64,000 nt of DNA, taken from the NCBI GenBank assembly GCA_030427205.1, contig JAUHXC010000017.1:1-64000 (forward strand), written 5' to 3'. Source of the stretch: a bacterium. Its GTDB lineage: Bacteria > Myxococcota_A > Bradymonadia > UBA7976 > UBA1532. The notes beneath the pieces are model-generated. The model had not been told where the DNA came from. It saw nothing but the letters and a program-made list of their open reading frames with translations, and ran no database searches. How positions within the stretch are numbered: position 1 is the first letter of the stretch; the number at the start of each line of letters is the position of its first letter. Positions 26,806 through 35,814 of this stretch are shown in pieces. The position numbers and the translations under genes were made by a program.

Positions 26806-28512
26806 TCACCGGGCCCCCGGCTTCGCCCAGGGCGGCGGCAGCACCGGCGGCTTCTCCTTCTCGCGCTGCGTGCGCTGCAGCTCGATCTCGCGGAACAACG
26901 CCGCGGGGGCCACCGCGCTGACCGGCACGTAGCCGCTCTCGGCGCCGCAGTACCCGTTGAAGACCCCCACCTCGGTGCTGGTGGCCATGATCTTCGAGAC
27001 CGCGGTCAACGGCGTGCCGACCATCTCGACGCCGCGCACCAGGGTCTCCTCGCCGGTCTCGGCGTCGACCCGGTAGACCATGCGCGGGGTGCCCTTGAAC
27101 GCCTGATAGCCGTAGTTGCTGGTGTTCGTCGAGCCGCCGGTGATGTCGCGGATGATCAGACCATAGGGCTTGCCCTGCGCCTTGACCTCGGCGATGAGCA
27201 TCTCCTTGAGCTTCGCTCGGCTCACCGGGGCGTGGCCCTCGATGAACAGGTTGCCCATGCGCGCCATCGGCCGGCGGATGCCCTGCGCCCGGCCGTGGCC
27301 GTTGCTGCGCTTGGTGCCTTCGATGGGCGTGCGGCTCGTCAAGAAGCTGCGCAGCACCCCGCGGTCGACGAGCACGGTGTCCTGCGAGGCCACCCCCTGG
27401 TCGTCGTGGCGGTAGTGCCCGTTGAGCGAGACCCCGTCGAACGTCACCCGGGTCGGGTCGTCGCGCACCGTGATGAAGTCGGGCAGGATCGCCTGGCCCA
27501 TCTGGCCCTTGAAAGTCTGCCCCTCGTTCTCGTCGTTCTGCCGCTCGCCCTCGAGGCGGTGGCCCACCGTCTCGTGGAAGAAGACCCCGGTCGCCTCGGG
27601 CTCGAGGATGGCCGGGCCGTTGAACGGATCGGCGACCGGCGCCGCCCGCAGCGCGCGCAGGTCGGCCATGCTCTGGTCGATCATCTCCGCGAGCGCCGCC
27701 TCGTCGGGCAGCTCGGCGAAGCTGCGCCCGTACAGCGTGCGCCCCTGGTCGAGCAGCAGGCCGTCGGGCGCCCGGGTCACCGCGTCGAACGAGATCGAGT
27801 AGATGACGCTCTCGCGCACCATGCGGGTGCCCTCGGTCGACACCAGAAACACCCGGTCGTGGTCGGCCGAGATGCGCACCGCGCCTTCGAGCAGCTCGGG
27901 CATCGCCTTGAACCGGGCTGAGAGGCGGCGGGCCATCGCGGCCCACACCGGCCGGTCGAAAGCCGGGCTCAGCGGGGCCTCGACGTCGGTGATCGGCTGC
28001 TCCTTGGAGAAGCTGTCGACCTGCTCGTCCTTCTGCACCTCGGTGACCTTGCGCGCCTTCTTGCGCAGGTAGGTCGACAGCGCGTCCTTGTAGGCGCCGT
28101 CGGTCAGCAGCCACAGGGTCGTGCGCAGCGCCGCCGGGTCGTTGTCCACCGGCGCCTCGTGCGGCGGGCGGAAGGTCGCCGGCTCCATGAAGAGGATGTC
28201 GTCGGGCTCGGGGCTCGAGTCGAAGGTGTAGTCGCCGACCCGCACGTCGACCGCGGCCACCCGCTCCTTGTCGCGGCTGTCTTGCACGATCGCGCCGAAG
28301 CGGGCCTCGACGCCGGCCTGATCGCGCTCGGTGACGCGATAGCTGACGAAGTAGGGCGGGTCGTAGTCGTCGACCTTCAGGGCCCGGGCGTTGCGGTCGA
28401 GCTCGGCCTTCATGGCGTCGAGCAGGCCGGTCCGCGGGTCGGCGGACTGGCCGCAGGCGAGCGTGGGCAACGCGAGGGCGATACAGAAGAGCAGGGCAGA
28501 CGTGGGGCGCAT
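26806..28512 (-). CDS. Exported TldD/PmbA-family metalloprotease-like protein
   Basis: The 568-residue protein has an N-terminal signal (LLFCIALALPTLACG; Cys20 may be lipidated, though the box is not canonical) and a TldD domain with the metal-binding motif HETVGHRLEGE and the typical C-terminal blocks GHGRAQGIRRPMARMGN and DITGGSTNTSNYGYQAFKG. Cytoplasmic TldD/TldE pairs trim modified peptides such as microcins; a secreted single-subunit version is less usual but occurs in Myxococcota. No TldE partner is nearby. GGAGA precedes the ATG. The insert between residues 80 and 180 is not in E. coli TldD. Confidence 0.87.
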   Translation of the reverse strand: MRPTSALLFCIALALPTLACGQSADPRTGLLDAMKAELDRNARALKVDDYDPPYFVSYRVTERDQAGVEARFGAIVQDSRDKERVAAVDVRVGDYTFDSSPEPDDILFMEPATFRPPHEAPVDNDPAALRTTLWLLTDGAYKDALSTYLRKKARKVTEVQKDEQVDSFSKEQPITDVEAPLSPAFDRPVWAAMARRLSARFKAMPELLEGAVRISADHDRVFLVSTEGTRMVRESVIYSISFDAVTRAPDGLLLDQGRTLYGRSFAELPDEAALAEMIDQSMADLRALRAAPVADPFNGPAILEPEATGVFFHETVGHRLEGERQNDENEGQTFKGQMGQAILPDFITVRDDPTRVTFDGVSLNGHYRHDDQGVASQDTVLVDRGVLRSFLTSRTPIEGTKRSNGHGRAQGIRRPMARMGNLFIEGHAPVSRAKLKEMLIAEVKAQGKPYGLIIRDITGGSTNTSNYGYQAFKGTPRMVYRVDAETGEETLVRGVEMVGTPLTAVSKIMATSTEVGVFNGYCGAESGYVPVSAVAPAALFREIELQRTQREKEKPPVLPPPWAKPGAR

Positions 28513-28629
28513 CGGGTCTCCGGCAGCGACGGGTCAAACTAGCGTGGATCCGTCTCGGGGACAATTTCGGGGGGGCGGGGGTTCCCGCCGATGCGCGCCG
28601 GGGTCGGCGGACCGCCTCAGCGGGCCAAC

Positions 28630-29487
28630 TCAGCGGGCCAACTGCACCCGGATGTCGAAGCGCTGCCAGCCGTGGCCGCCGAGGCCTTTGATGTGCGCGG
28701 TATCGGGCAGCGCGGCCGGCCGGCCGATGACGACCCGCAGCGTGACCGGCTCGAGGTCGCCGTTCGGCGCGAGCCCGAGGGCCGAGCCGGTGCCGACGAT
28801 GCGCACCGCGCCGTCCGCCGAGATCTCGACCGGCGGCGACCACGGGCGGGGCTCGCCCTTCTCGGGCATGACCCAGCCCACCGCGGCGACCTCGCCCTGC
28901 ATCGCGGTGAAGGGGGTCAGCACGATCTTGAGCTGGTCGTCGGGCCCGAGCACCGGCGGGCTGTCCGGGGGTTCGTCGGGGCCGCGGGCCAGCGACTGAC
29001 CGCCGGTCACCTGGGCGGTGTAGTCGGGCAGGCGCTCGACGCCGCCGGGCAGCACGACGAAGAACAGCAGCGCCGCGGCGGCCACCAGCAGCGGGCCCGC
29101 GATCCACGCGCGCCGGCGCCAGACCGGGAGCCGCACGACGTTGTCCGCCTCGGCCTCGGCTTGGGGGGCGGCCTCTTTCGCAGCTTGTGCGGCGGCTTCA
29201 GCGTCGAACGGCTCGACCGGCGCGCCGTCGTCGGGCAGCGCGAAGGCCTCCAGCGCCGCCATGGCCGACCGCTCGTGGGCGGACGGGCCCGGATCGCCCG
29301 CCAGCGCCGCCAGCAACGCCGCGGTGCCCGGATCGTCGCTGCCGAAGGCCGGGTCGTCGGCCGCCCGCTCACCGCGGGCCAGCGCCTCCAGATCGGCCAG
29401 GGCCGGCAGCCCGTCCTCCTGCTCTCGCGCCGTCACCCCCAGGTCCTCCAGCAGCCGCGCGTCGTCGCTCTTCTCGGGCCCGCTCAT
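28630..29487 (-). CDS. Single-pass membrane protein, candidate anti-sigma factor
   Basis: The 285-residue protein has an acidic cytoplasmic region of about 120 residues, one helix at residues 127-147 (AWIAGPLLVAAAALLFFVVLP) and a periplasmic domain of about 135 residues. It shows no zinc-finger HxxxCxxC motif. Its ATG overlaps the stop of the sigma-factor gene (ATGA), the usual arrangement for sigma/anti-sigma pairs, and that context is the main reason for the call. GGAGG precedes the start by 6 bases. Confidence 0.75.
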   Translation of the reverse strand: MSGPEKSDDARLLEDLGVTAREQEDGLPALADLEALARGERAADDPAFGSDDPGTAALLAALAGDPGPSAHERSAMAALEAFALPDDGAPVEPFDAEAAAQAAKEAAPQAEAEADNVVRLPVWRRRAWIAGPLLVAAAALLFFVVLPGGVERLPDYTAQVTGGQSLARGPDEPPDSPPVLGPDDQLKIVLTPFTAMQGEVAAVGWVMPEKGEPRPWSPPVEISADGAVRIVGTGSALGLAPNGDLEPVTLRVVIGRPAALPDTAHIKGLGGHGWQRFDIRVQLAR

Positions 29488-30119
29488 GGGGAACCTCCGG
29501 CGGTCGCCGCCTCGGCGAGCAGGCTGTCGCGCAGCTCGCGGGCGTGTTTGGCCAGGCGGCTGCGCCAGGCGTAGACCGCGCCCGACGACATGCCGGTCGC
29601 CGCGCAGATGTCGGCCACCGGGCGCTGCTCGATCATCATCATCTCGAACATCATCAGCCCCTTGGGCGACAGCTCGCTGCGCAGGCGATCGAGCAGCGCC
29701 CGCAGCAGGCTGCGCTGCCCCACCACCCTCTCGAAGCCGCCGCTGCCCGCCGCCGGATCCAGATCGGCTGGCGCGGTCGGATCCTCCGTCCACGGGCTCT
29801 GCCGGCGCGAGCGCAGCGCGCTGGTCGTGCGCCGCTCGGCCACCAGCCCCACGAAGTTGGTCAACGACAGCCCGCCGTCGGGATCCCAGCTCGCGAGGAT
29901 GCGCCCCTGCCGCTCGAACAGCGCCACGAAGACGTCCTGGCTCAGATCGTCGAGCTCCTGACCCACGTCACGGCCCCGGGCGGCGGCGGCGCGGCGCAGC
30001 AGGATGCGGGCCACCCGCGCCCGCACCACCGGCGTGATGGCGCTGATGAGTGCCCGCACCGCGACGGGGGCCCCGGTCAGGGCGCGCTCGACCAGCGCGC
30101 GATCGGCGTCGTTGCTCAT
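29484..30119 (-). CDS. Sigma-70 family (ECF-like) RNA polymerase sigma factor
   Basis: The 211-residue protein has a region-2-like segment (RDVGQELDDLSQDVFVALFERQGRIL... LTNFVGLVAERRTTSALR) and a region-4-like helix-turn-helix (LSPKGLMMFEMMMIEQRPVADICAATGMSSGAVYAWRSRL). Both parts are expected to contact RNA polymerase and promoter DNA. The ATG at 30119 follows GAGG; the open frame upstream is not protein-like. It is followed, in overlap, by the membrane protein gene and preceded by the subtilase gene (105 bases). Confidence 0.85.
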   Translation of the reverse strand: MSNDADRALVERALTGAPVAVRALISAITPVVRARVARILLRRAAAARGRDVGQELDDLSQDVFVALFERQGRILASWDPDGGLSLTNFVGLVAERRTTSALRSRRQSPWTEDPTAPADLDPAAGSGGFERVVGQRSLLRALLDRLRSELSPKGLMMFEMMMIEQRPVADICAATGMSSGAVYAWRSRLAKHARELRDSLLAEAATAGGSP

Positions 30120-30224
30120 GGGGCCTCGCCGGCCGTGGATCTGGCCCGGCAGCTTGCCGGACGCGGTCGACGGTTGTCCAGCGGCGGCCCGGTGCCCGGC
30201 AGGCGGTCGCGTGGCCACCGCCGG

Positions 30225-32282
30225 TCACTTGATGGTCACCAGCGAGACGTCGGTCGACGTCTTGCCGTACTGGTCGACGGTCAGCACCAGCGAGATCGAG
30301 CCGGTCGAGACGAGGTCCCCGACGGTGGAGCTCTTGCGGTCGGTCAGCGACACCGCCTTGACGACGAACTGCGACTTGGGCGTCCACAGCGTCGGGTCGG
30401 CGGGCAGCGCGATCCAGCTCTCGTAGCCGTCGGGGTAGCTCACCACCAGGTACGGGCTCGACAGGGTCGTCGTCGACGCATCCCAGGCGTCCGTCAGCGT
30501 CACGTAGATGTCGGCCTCCTCGCGGCCGATGTTGACCACCGTGTGGCACTCGGGGCAGCCGATCACCGGCGGCTGCGGCCCGGCGTCGCCCGCCGAGAAG
30601 CGGTCGAGCACCGTGAGGAAGGACGGGCACACCGCGGAGACCTGGGCCCGGGTGCGCGTGCCCTGGAACCAGTTGGCGAGGGTGCCCAGGCACGTCAGCC
30701 GGTCGCGGCCGGTGATGGCCCGCGCGCCGGCGCCGGCGAGCTGCGGGCCGCCGCCGACCCAGCGGGGCAGCGACGCGGTGTGGGCGTTGGGGAAGCTCAG
30801 CCGCCGGATCGTGCTGCGCCCCGAGAGGTGGCTCAGGTGCGTGCCCCGGTTGTAGACCGCCTGCGCCGCCGCCCGGCCGTCACCGCCGCCGGCGAGCTCG
30901 AGCGAGACCGCCGCCGAGGCGTAGGCCGTCGCGATCGAGCTGCCCGACCAGCGCTGCCCCGCAAGGCGGATCGCCGTGCCCGGCGCCACCAGGATGGGGG
31001 TCATCTCGGGCGCGCTCAGCGGCGAGCGCAGGTCGCGGTGGTCGGTCGCGCCGACCGGCGTGACCCGCATCGGCGCGATCGCCGGCTCACCGGCGAGGCA
31101 GGTGCGCCGCCGGGCCCACTGCGCCGGATAGAACAGCCCGTCGCCGCTCGGCTGGCTGCAATCGCCGGCCAGCGGCGCCAAGTCGACCCGGTGGTGGGCG
31201 GCGTAGTAGGGCGTGACGTCCTGCCCGAACAGCGTCGGGCGGTTGCCGCCGGCGATCAGCACCGCCGTCGGGCCGTTGGGATCGACCTGACCCGGGTTCG
31301 CCCGCAGCTGGCCGGCGTCGCGCAGGTGGGCCATCGCCAGCGTATAGCGCACCGCCTCGCCGATCGGATCCTCCAGCTCGCCGCAGCTCTCGATGGCCCG
31401 CCGGCGCTCCAGCTCGGGCGGCCAGCCGAGGCTCAGGTTGATCACCCGCGGCCCGTCGGCGTCGAAGACCGCCGCGTCGATCGCCCGGGCCACGTTGGCC
31501 AGCGGCGCGGAGCCGTCGGGCCCCAGGACCCGATAGTCGAGCAGCCGCGGCACGCCGACGTCGGCGGTCAGCTGCCGAATCGCCGCGCGCACCATGCGCC
31601 CGTGGGGGTGCTTGCTCGACCGCGGCGCAATCCCCGGGGCGGTCCAGTCGGGCCGGCGCTTGAACCCGCTGTCGATGACCGCGATCGGGGCCGGCTGACC
31701 CGCGGGCGCGGCGGGCTTGCCCATGACCTCCAGCGGCCAGTCGGGCGCGCCGGGCGAGGCCAGCCCGCCGGCCAGGCACTCGCGGCCCACGTACAGCTGC
31801 GCCCCGCCCATGGCCCGGGCCCGGGTGCGCAGGTGGGCGATCCAGCCGCACAGCTCGGCCGCGGGGATGTCCCGATCGGTCGTGATCGTCCAGAAGCGGC
31901 GGTGCCCGTCGGCCCGCTGGGCGACGCCCGACCGGTTGGCCAGCACCGGCTCGACGGTCACCGAGGTCCCGCTGAGCAGCGGGCGCGCCGCGATGCGATT
32001 GGCGAGGTCGGTGCGCAGCCGGTTCTGGAAGTTGGCCGGCAGGTTGACCCGCGCGAACGTCGGCACGTGCACGAAGAACCGATCGCTGGGGCACGCCTCG
32101 GCCGCCGGGCGCGCCTGACCGTCGGCGGCGCCGCCGTTGTCGTCGACGGGATCGGCGACGGGGTCGCGCCCGTCGTCCCGGCCGCCCTGGGCGTAGGCCG
32201 ACGCCGACAGGGCCATGAGCAGCGAGAGACCCACAGCGAGCGGGCCGGTGCGAACGAGCGGGCGGATGAGCCGATGAGACAT
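30225..32282 (-). CDS. Secreted S8 (subtilisin-like) serine protease
   Basis: A 685-residue protein with a signal peptide (ending ASAYAQ). The catalytic triad is Asp204 (IAVIDSGF), His227 (SKHPHGRMV) and Ser449 (WSGSSIATAYASA), with oxyanion Asn347 (IAGGNR). The active site is more divergent than in typical subtilases but complete. About 70 residues before the first Asp and 200 after the Ser do not belong to the core; the C-terminal part contains a CPEC pair and a beta-rich domain. GAGGAGG precedes the ATG. The gene lies between the CHAT gene (103 bases upstream) and the sigma factor gene, all on one strand. Confidence 0.88.
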   Translation of the reverse strand: MSHRLIRPLVRTGPLAVGLSLLMALSASAYAQGGRDDGRDPVADPVDDNGGAADGQARPAAEACPSDRFFVHVPTFARVNLPANFQNRLRTDLANRIAARPLLSGTSVTVEPVLANRSGVAQRADGHRRFWTITTDRDIPAAELCGWIAHLRTRARAMGGAQLYVGRECLAGGLASPGAPDWPLEVMGKPAAPAGQPAPIAVIDSGFKRRPDWTAPGIAPRSSKHPHGRMVRAAIRQLTADVGVPRLLDYRVLGPDGSAPLANVARAIDAAVFDADGPRVINLSLGWPPELERRRAIESCGELEDPIGEAVRYTLAMAHLRDAGQLRANPGQVDPNGPTAVLIAGGNRPTLFGQDVTPYYAAHHRVDLAPLAGDCSQPSGDGLFYPAQWARRRTCLAGEPAIAPMRVTPVGATDHRDLRSPLSAPEMTPILVAPGTAIRLAGQRWSGSSIATAYASAAVSLELAGGGDGRAAAQAVYNRGTHLSHLSGRSTIRRLSFPNAHTASLPRWVGGGPQLAGAGARAITGRDRLTCLGTLANWFQGTRTRAQVSAVCPSFLTVLDRFSAGDAGPQPPVIGCPECHTVVNIGREEADIYVTLTDAWDASTTTLSSPYLVVSYPDGYESWIALPADPTLWTPKSQFVVKAVSLTDRKSSTVGDLVSTGSISLVLTVDQYGKTSTDVSLVTIK

Positions 32283-32385
32283 GACGCGAACCTCCTCACA
32301 GAGCGTTGACGATGGGGCATTCGCCGACGGCCCCGCGAGTCTGACACGGGCGCTGTCGATTCCACGACATCGTCGGCGGGCGCCG

Positions 32386-34950
32386 TCAGCGGGCGCCGTG
32401 CAGCTGGAACGCGTCCCACAGCGGATCGCCGGCGTCGCGGGTCGCCAGCGCCGCCCGGCGCAGGGCTTCGGCCGGGTTTTCGAGGCCGCCGGCGGCGTAG
32501 AAGCGGCGCATCAACGCCAGCGCCGTCGCGTCGGGGATGGGGCGCTCGGCGGCGACCACCGATCCGGCGCCCGCGGCCACCAGCGCGTCGGCGAGGCTCA
32601 ACGAGATGCGGGCGGCCAGCGGCGCCGCGCGGCCGATCTCACAGCTCGACAGCACCACCAGCCGCGGGCGCACCGGCGCCATCAAGACGTCCTCGGTGGT
32701 CAGGCGCTGCCCGTCGGCCAGCCGCAGATGCGCGTCCCACGGGGAGGCGGGCACCAGGACCCCGTGCCCGGCGAAGTGCAGCGCGCTGGCCTCGACCAGC
32801 GCCCTCCGCGCCGCCGCCCGGTCCACCGCCGCGCCGCGCAGCAGCCGGCCGCCGAGCACCGCGGCGATCGCCTCGGCCTCGCGGCGCGCGCCGGGCAGGC
32901 TCTGGTCGGGATCGCCGATCACGATCCGCGGGCCCGCGCCGGGCGCTCGGGGCCGCCGCAGCGCGCCGGCGTGGGTCCAGACCGCCGTCGAGACCCGATC
33001 CCACAGCTGCGGGCTCTGCGCCGGCGGTACGCCCACCAGCGCCAGGTGCGCGATCCCGTCGGGCAGCCGGTCGGGCAGGGGACCCTCGCCCACCCGGTGG
33101 TCGAAGCCATTGGCGGTGATCAGGAAGCCATGCCAGCCATCGCCTCGATGGTGCGCCAGCCACAGCCCCTCGTCCGCCGCCAGCCGGGCCTGCACCGCCG
33201 CGACCGTCGCCCCGCCGGCGGTCACCGGCGCGACCCGATCGAGCCAGTCGTAGGCCGCGTCGAAGGCCGCCTGCAGCTCGGCTCGCTGCTGCGCGCGCTG
33301 CGCCTGCCAGCGGCCGCGGCGGTCGGCGGCCATCAGCTCGCCCGCCGTGCGCTCGCGCTCGTACAACGCGCGCAGGGTCAGATAGCGCTCGACGCGCGCG
33401 CTCCACGCCGCCCGCTGCGTATCGTCGAGCCGGCCGAGCCGGGCCTGCACCTCCAGGTCGCGCACCACCCGCGCCCGGGCGGCGTCGGCGATGGTGAAGG
33501 CCGCCGCCGTATCGCGCTGGGCCAGCGCCGCGGCGAACGCCTCTTCGAACAAGGCGTCCTGCTCGGCGAAGAACAGCGCCCGCTGCCCCTGCAGCGCGGT
33601 GCGCGACGCCGCCCGCTCGACGATCGCCAGCGCGTCGCGATAGGCGGCCAGCGCCCCCGGGCCGTCGCCCAGCAGCTCGAGCGCCCGCGCCCGACCCAGC
33701 CGCGCCTGCCACAGATAGGCCCCCATCGGGTCGTCGACCCGTGTCAGCAGCCGGCGCTCGACCTCGTCGAAGCGGGCCCGGGCCAGCGCGCCGTCGCCGT
33801 CGAGCAGCGCCCGGTGGCCGTCGAGCAGCCCCACGAAGAGCCCCGGCTGCTCCCGGCGGTCGGTATCGAAGCGGTCGTGGGCGGCGATGTGGCGATCGAG
33901 GGCGGCCCGATCGCCGGTCATCCGGGCCAGCGCGGCGAGGTTGGCGTGCTGGTTGGCCTGCTCGTCGGGCCGGCCCTCGGCGAGGGACAGCGCCGCGACG
34001 AACGCGGCCTCGATCTCGGCCGGATCGACGTCGAACGCGCCCTGACGGCGCCCTTCGAACAGGATCCAGCCGCGGTTGCCTTCGTACATCAGCCGCAGGT
34101 CGGGGCTCATCGCCTCCACCTGCTCGGCCAGGCCATCGAGGCGGGCGCGGGCCCGGGCATGGCGACCCAGGGCGCTGTCGATCACCGCCCGCAGCATCAG
34201 CCCATAATGAGACAGCGCCGGCAGCCACGCCGCCCGCGAGAGCCGGACCGCGTCCGCCGCCGCCGCCTCCGCCGGCCCCAACGCCCCCGCGACGAACTCG
34301 AGCCCCGCGCGGGCATGGGCCGCGTAGGCCTGCCCGGCGGCGAAGCCCACCGACTCGTCGAGCGCGTCGCTCTGCTCGATCAGCGCGCGCGCCTCGGCGA
34401 ACTGACCCCGCTGCCGGGCGCGGCGGGCGGCGAAGCGCAGCGCGCGGGCGGCCTCGGTCGGGCGGTCGAGCGCGCGATCGAGCGCCGCGACCAGCCGCCA
34501 GCCGATCATCTCCGCCGCGCCCCACCCGGCGTGGCCCAACCGGCGCACGGTGTTTTCGACTGTCGCCATCGGCCCCGCGGTGGACGGGCTCCACCACGCC
34601 GGCCACGCGACAAGGGTGCGGTCGTCGTGCACCACCCGCAGCAGCGCGGGCCCCGGCGGCAGCGCCTCGGGGGCCTCGGCCACCAGGAAGACGTGCGCAT
34701 CGACCCGCTCGACCCGTGTCTCGAGCCGCTGCTCGCCCAGCGCGAGACGCCACGGCCCGGGCTCGCCCTGCACCCGGACCACCGGCCCCTTGCCCGGCCC
34801 GTAATGGCGCAGCGGCTGCCCGTCGTGCAGCCGGATCGCCCGCCCGCCCAGCGGCGACATCGGCGGCGGCGCGTCGGCCGGCGCGCCGCAGCCGGGCGCC
34901 AGCAGCAGGCACCCGGGCAATACACATGCGAGCAGCAGTCGAGCGGTCAT
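32386..34950 (-). CDS. CHAT-domain (caspase-like) protease lipoprotein with TPR-like helical region
   Basis: The 854-residue protein begins with a lipoprotein-like signal (LLLACVLPGCLLLAPGC, Cys21), a short beta domain, a long helical region (about residues 130-600) of TPR-like pairs rich in Ala and Arg, and a C-terminal CHAT domain. The dyad is intact: His729 in LHFAGHG and Cys770 in VVLSSCEIG. CHAT proteases are cleaved-signal enzymes in bacterial conflict and signalling systems. The ATG at 34950 opens the signal sequence; 66 upstream open codons are discarded. It is the first gene of a run with an S8 protease, sigma factor and membrane protein. An extracytoplasmic CHAT protease is uncommon. 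Confidence 0.88.
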   Translation of the reverse strand: MTARLLLACVLPGCLLLAPGCGAPADAPPPMSPLGGRAIRLHDGQPLRHYGPGKGPVVRVQGEPGPWRLALGEQRLETRVERVDAHVFLVAEAPEALPPGPALLRVVHDDRTLVAWPAWWSPSTAGPMATVENTVRRLGHAGWGAAEMIGWRLVAALDRALDRPTEAARALRFAARRARQRGQFAEARALIEQSDALDESVGFAAGQAYAAHARAGLEFVAGALGPAEAAAADAVRLSRAAWLPALSHYGLMLRAVIDSALGRHARARARLDGLAEQVEAMSPDLRLMYEGNRGWILFEGRRQGAFDVDPAEIEAAFVAALSLAEGRPDEQANQHANLAALARMTGDRAALDRHIAAHDRFDTDRREQPGLFVGLLDGHRALLDGDGALARARFDEVERRLLTRVDDPMGAYLWQARLGRARALELLGDGPGALAAYRDALAIVERAASRTALQGQRALFFAEQDALFEEAFAAALAQRDTAAAFTIADAARARVVRDLEVQARLGRLDDTQRAAWSARVERYLTLRALYERERTAGELMAADRRGRWQAQRAQQRAELQAAFDAAYDWLDRVAPVTAGGATVAAVQARLAADEGLWLAHHRGDGWHGFLITANGFDHRVGEGPLPDRLPDGIAHLALVGVPPAQSPQLWDRVSTAVWTHAGALRRPRAPGAGPRIVIGDPDQSLPGARREAEAIAAVLGGRLLRGAAVDRAAARRALVEASALHFAGHGVLVPASPWDAHLRLADGQRLTTEDVLMAPVRPRLVVLSSCEIGRAAPLAARISLSLADALVAAGAGSVVAAERPIPDATALALMRRFYAAGGLENPAEALRRAALATRDAGDPLWDAFQLHGAR

Positions 34951-35017
34951 CGGCGACGACCTGACCAGACCCGACCGCAGGCCGTCAAGCCCCGCCGCGC
35001 GTGGCTTTCGGCTCGGT

Positions 35018-35045
35018 CGACGAAAAAAAGGACGAAAAAACGTCG
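35018..35045. promoter_or_regulatory. A-tract element with CGACG/CGTCG arms
   Basis: A7 (35023-35029) and A6 (35035-35040) tracts, 12 bases apart from start to start, sit between CGACG (35018-35022) and CGTCG (35041-35045). Phased A-tracts bend DNA, and such runs are rare in this GC-rich window. It lies 70-95 bases upstream of the CHAT gene start and may be a regulator or UP-like element. Confidence 0.35.
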
Positions 35046-35132
35046 GGCCCATGTCAGACCGCCCGGCCCCCCGGCGAAGACCCATACGAACCCGGCGGAT
35101 GGGGATGACAGTCAGCCCCGCCGCCACCCACC

Positions 35133-35146
35133 GGGAAGTGATTCCC
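35133..35146. promoter_or_regulatory. Operator-like palindrome upstream of small lipoprotein gene
   Basis: GGGAA and TTCCC flank GTGA, 22 bases upstream of the ATG at 35168. The position would allow repression, but the arms are short and chance cannot be excluded. Confidence 0.25.
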
Positions 35147-35167
35147 AACAGTCACCGGAGTGAAGTC

Positions 35168-35770
35168 ATGCGTATCACCCACGCCCTCGTCGCCGTCTGC
35201 CTCGCCGCCACCGCCGCCGCCTGCGGGTCCCTCGAAGAGGGTGAGCTCACCAGCCGCTCGATGGCGCTGACCGATGGCACCAGCAGCGTCACGGTCATCA
35301 TCAGCGCCGAGAACGAGGCCGATCTCGACGCCTTCGACATGGCCGGCCTGAAGCTGAGCACCGGCAACGGCGGCATCGAGTCGGCCCTCGACCTCGTCGA
35401 GACGATGGCCGACGAAGACAGCCCGCGGCCCCGGGTGCAGCTCGAGGTCGTCGACGAGCAGCTCGCCGAGGGGGTCGATACCCTCGACATCGTCGAGACC
35501 ACCGCGCCCACCTGGCGGGCGCCGTTCATGTGGCGCTACAGCTACAGCAGCAAGGACTGCACCGACGTCACCCGGCAGTCGTTCTGGCACAAGGTGTATG
35601 TCAGCATCTGGTTCAAGGCCAACTCGGGCTCGAGCTGGTCGAACCGGGTCCGCGACCGCAAGCTGAGCAACAACGAGACCATCAGCCGCTGCGACGAGGG
35701 CAGCTACCAGCTCAAGGTGGGCGTCGAAGCGCGCCAGCGCAGCCACTACGCCATCGAGTTCTGGGACTGA
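35168..35770 (+). CDS. Lipoprotein of unknown function, 200 residues
   Basis: A lipoprotein signal (ALVAVCLAATAAAC, Cys19) is followed by an acidic linker (VIISAENEADLDAFDM) and a C-terminal Trp/Ser-rich domain (WRYSYSSKDCTDVTRQSFWHKVYVSIWFKA...) with a Cys pair. The high aromatic and Ser/Asn content suggests a beta-sandwich binding domain; no family recognised. GGAG precedes the ATG at 35168. It is divergent from the CHAT gene and followed by a strong hairpin. Confidence 0.82.
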   Translation: MRITHALVAVCLAATAAACGSLEEGELTSRSMALTDGTSSVTVIISAENEADLDAFDMAGLKLSTGNGGIESALDLVETMADEDSPRPRVQLEVVDEQLAEGVDTLDIVETTAPTWRAPFMWRYSYSSKDCTDVTRQSFWHKVYVSIWFKANSGSSWSNRVRDRKLSNNETISRCDEGSYQLKVGVEARQRSHYAIEFWD

Positions 35771-35787
35771 GCCCGCCGCCCGGAGCC

Positions 35788-35814
35788 GGCCGGGCGACCC
35801 GCGGTCGCCCGGCC
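35788..35814 (+). terminator. Strong GC hairpin after the small lipoprotein gene
   Basis: GGCCGGGCGACC (35788-35799) pairs perfectly with GGTCGCCCGGCC (35803-35814) around a 3-base loop, 17 bases after the stop. There is no T-run. It partly overlaps the larger inverted repeat that follows. Confidence 0.65.

Larger units (their letters stand above)
34951..35167. other. Divergent promoter region between CHAT and small lipoprotein genes
   Basis: The 217-base gap has two A-tracts and a small palindrome, annotated separately. No gene is supported. Confidence 0.5.

Noticed and set aside
28630..34950. Type III-E CRISPR-Craspase locus
   Set aside because: CHAT and a sigma factor occur, but there is no Cas7-11, Csx30/31 or CRISPR repeat; the CHAT protein here also carries an export signal. 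Only the logic is similar.
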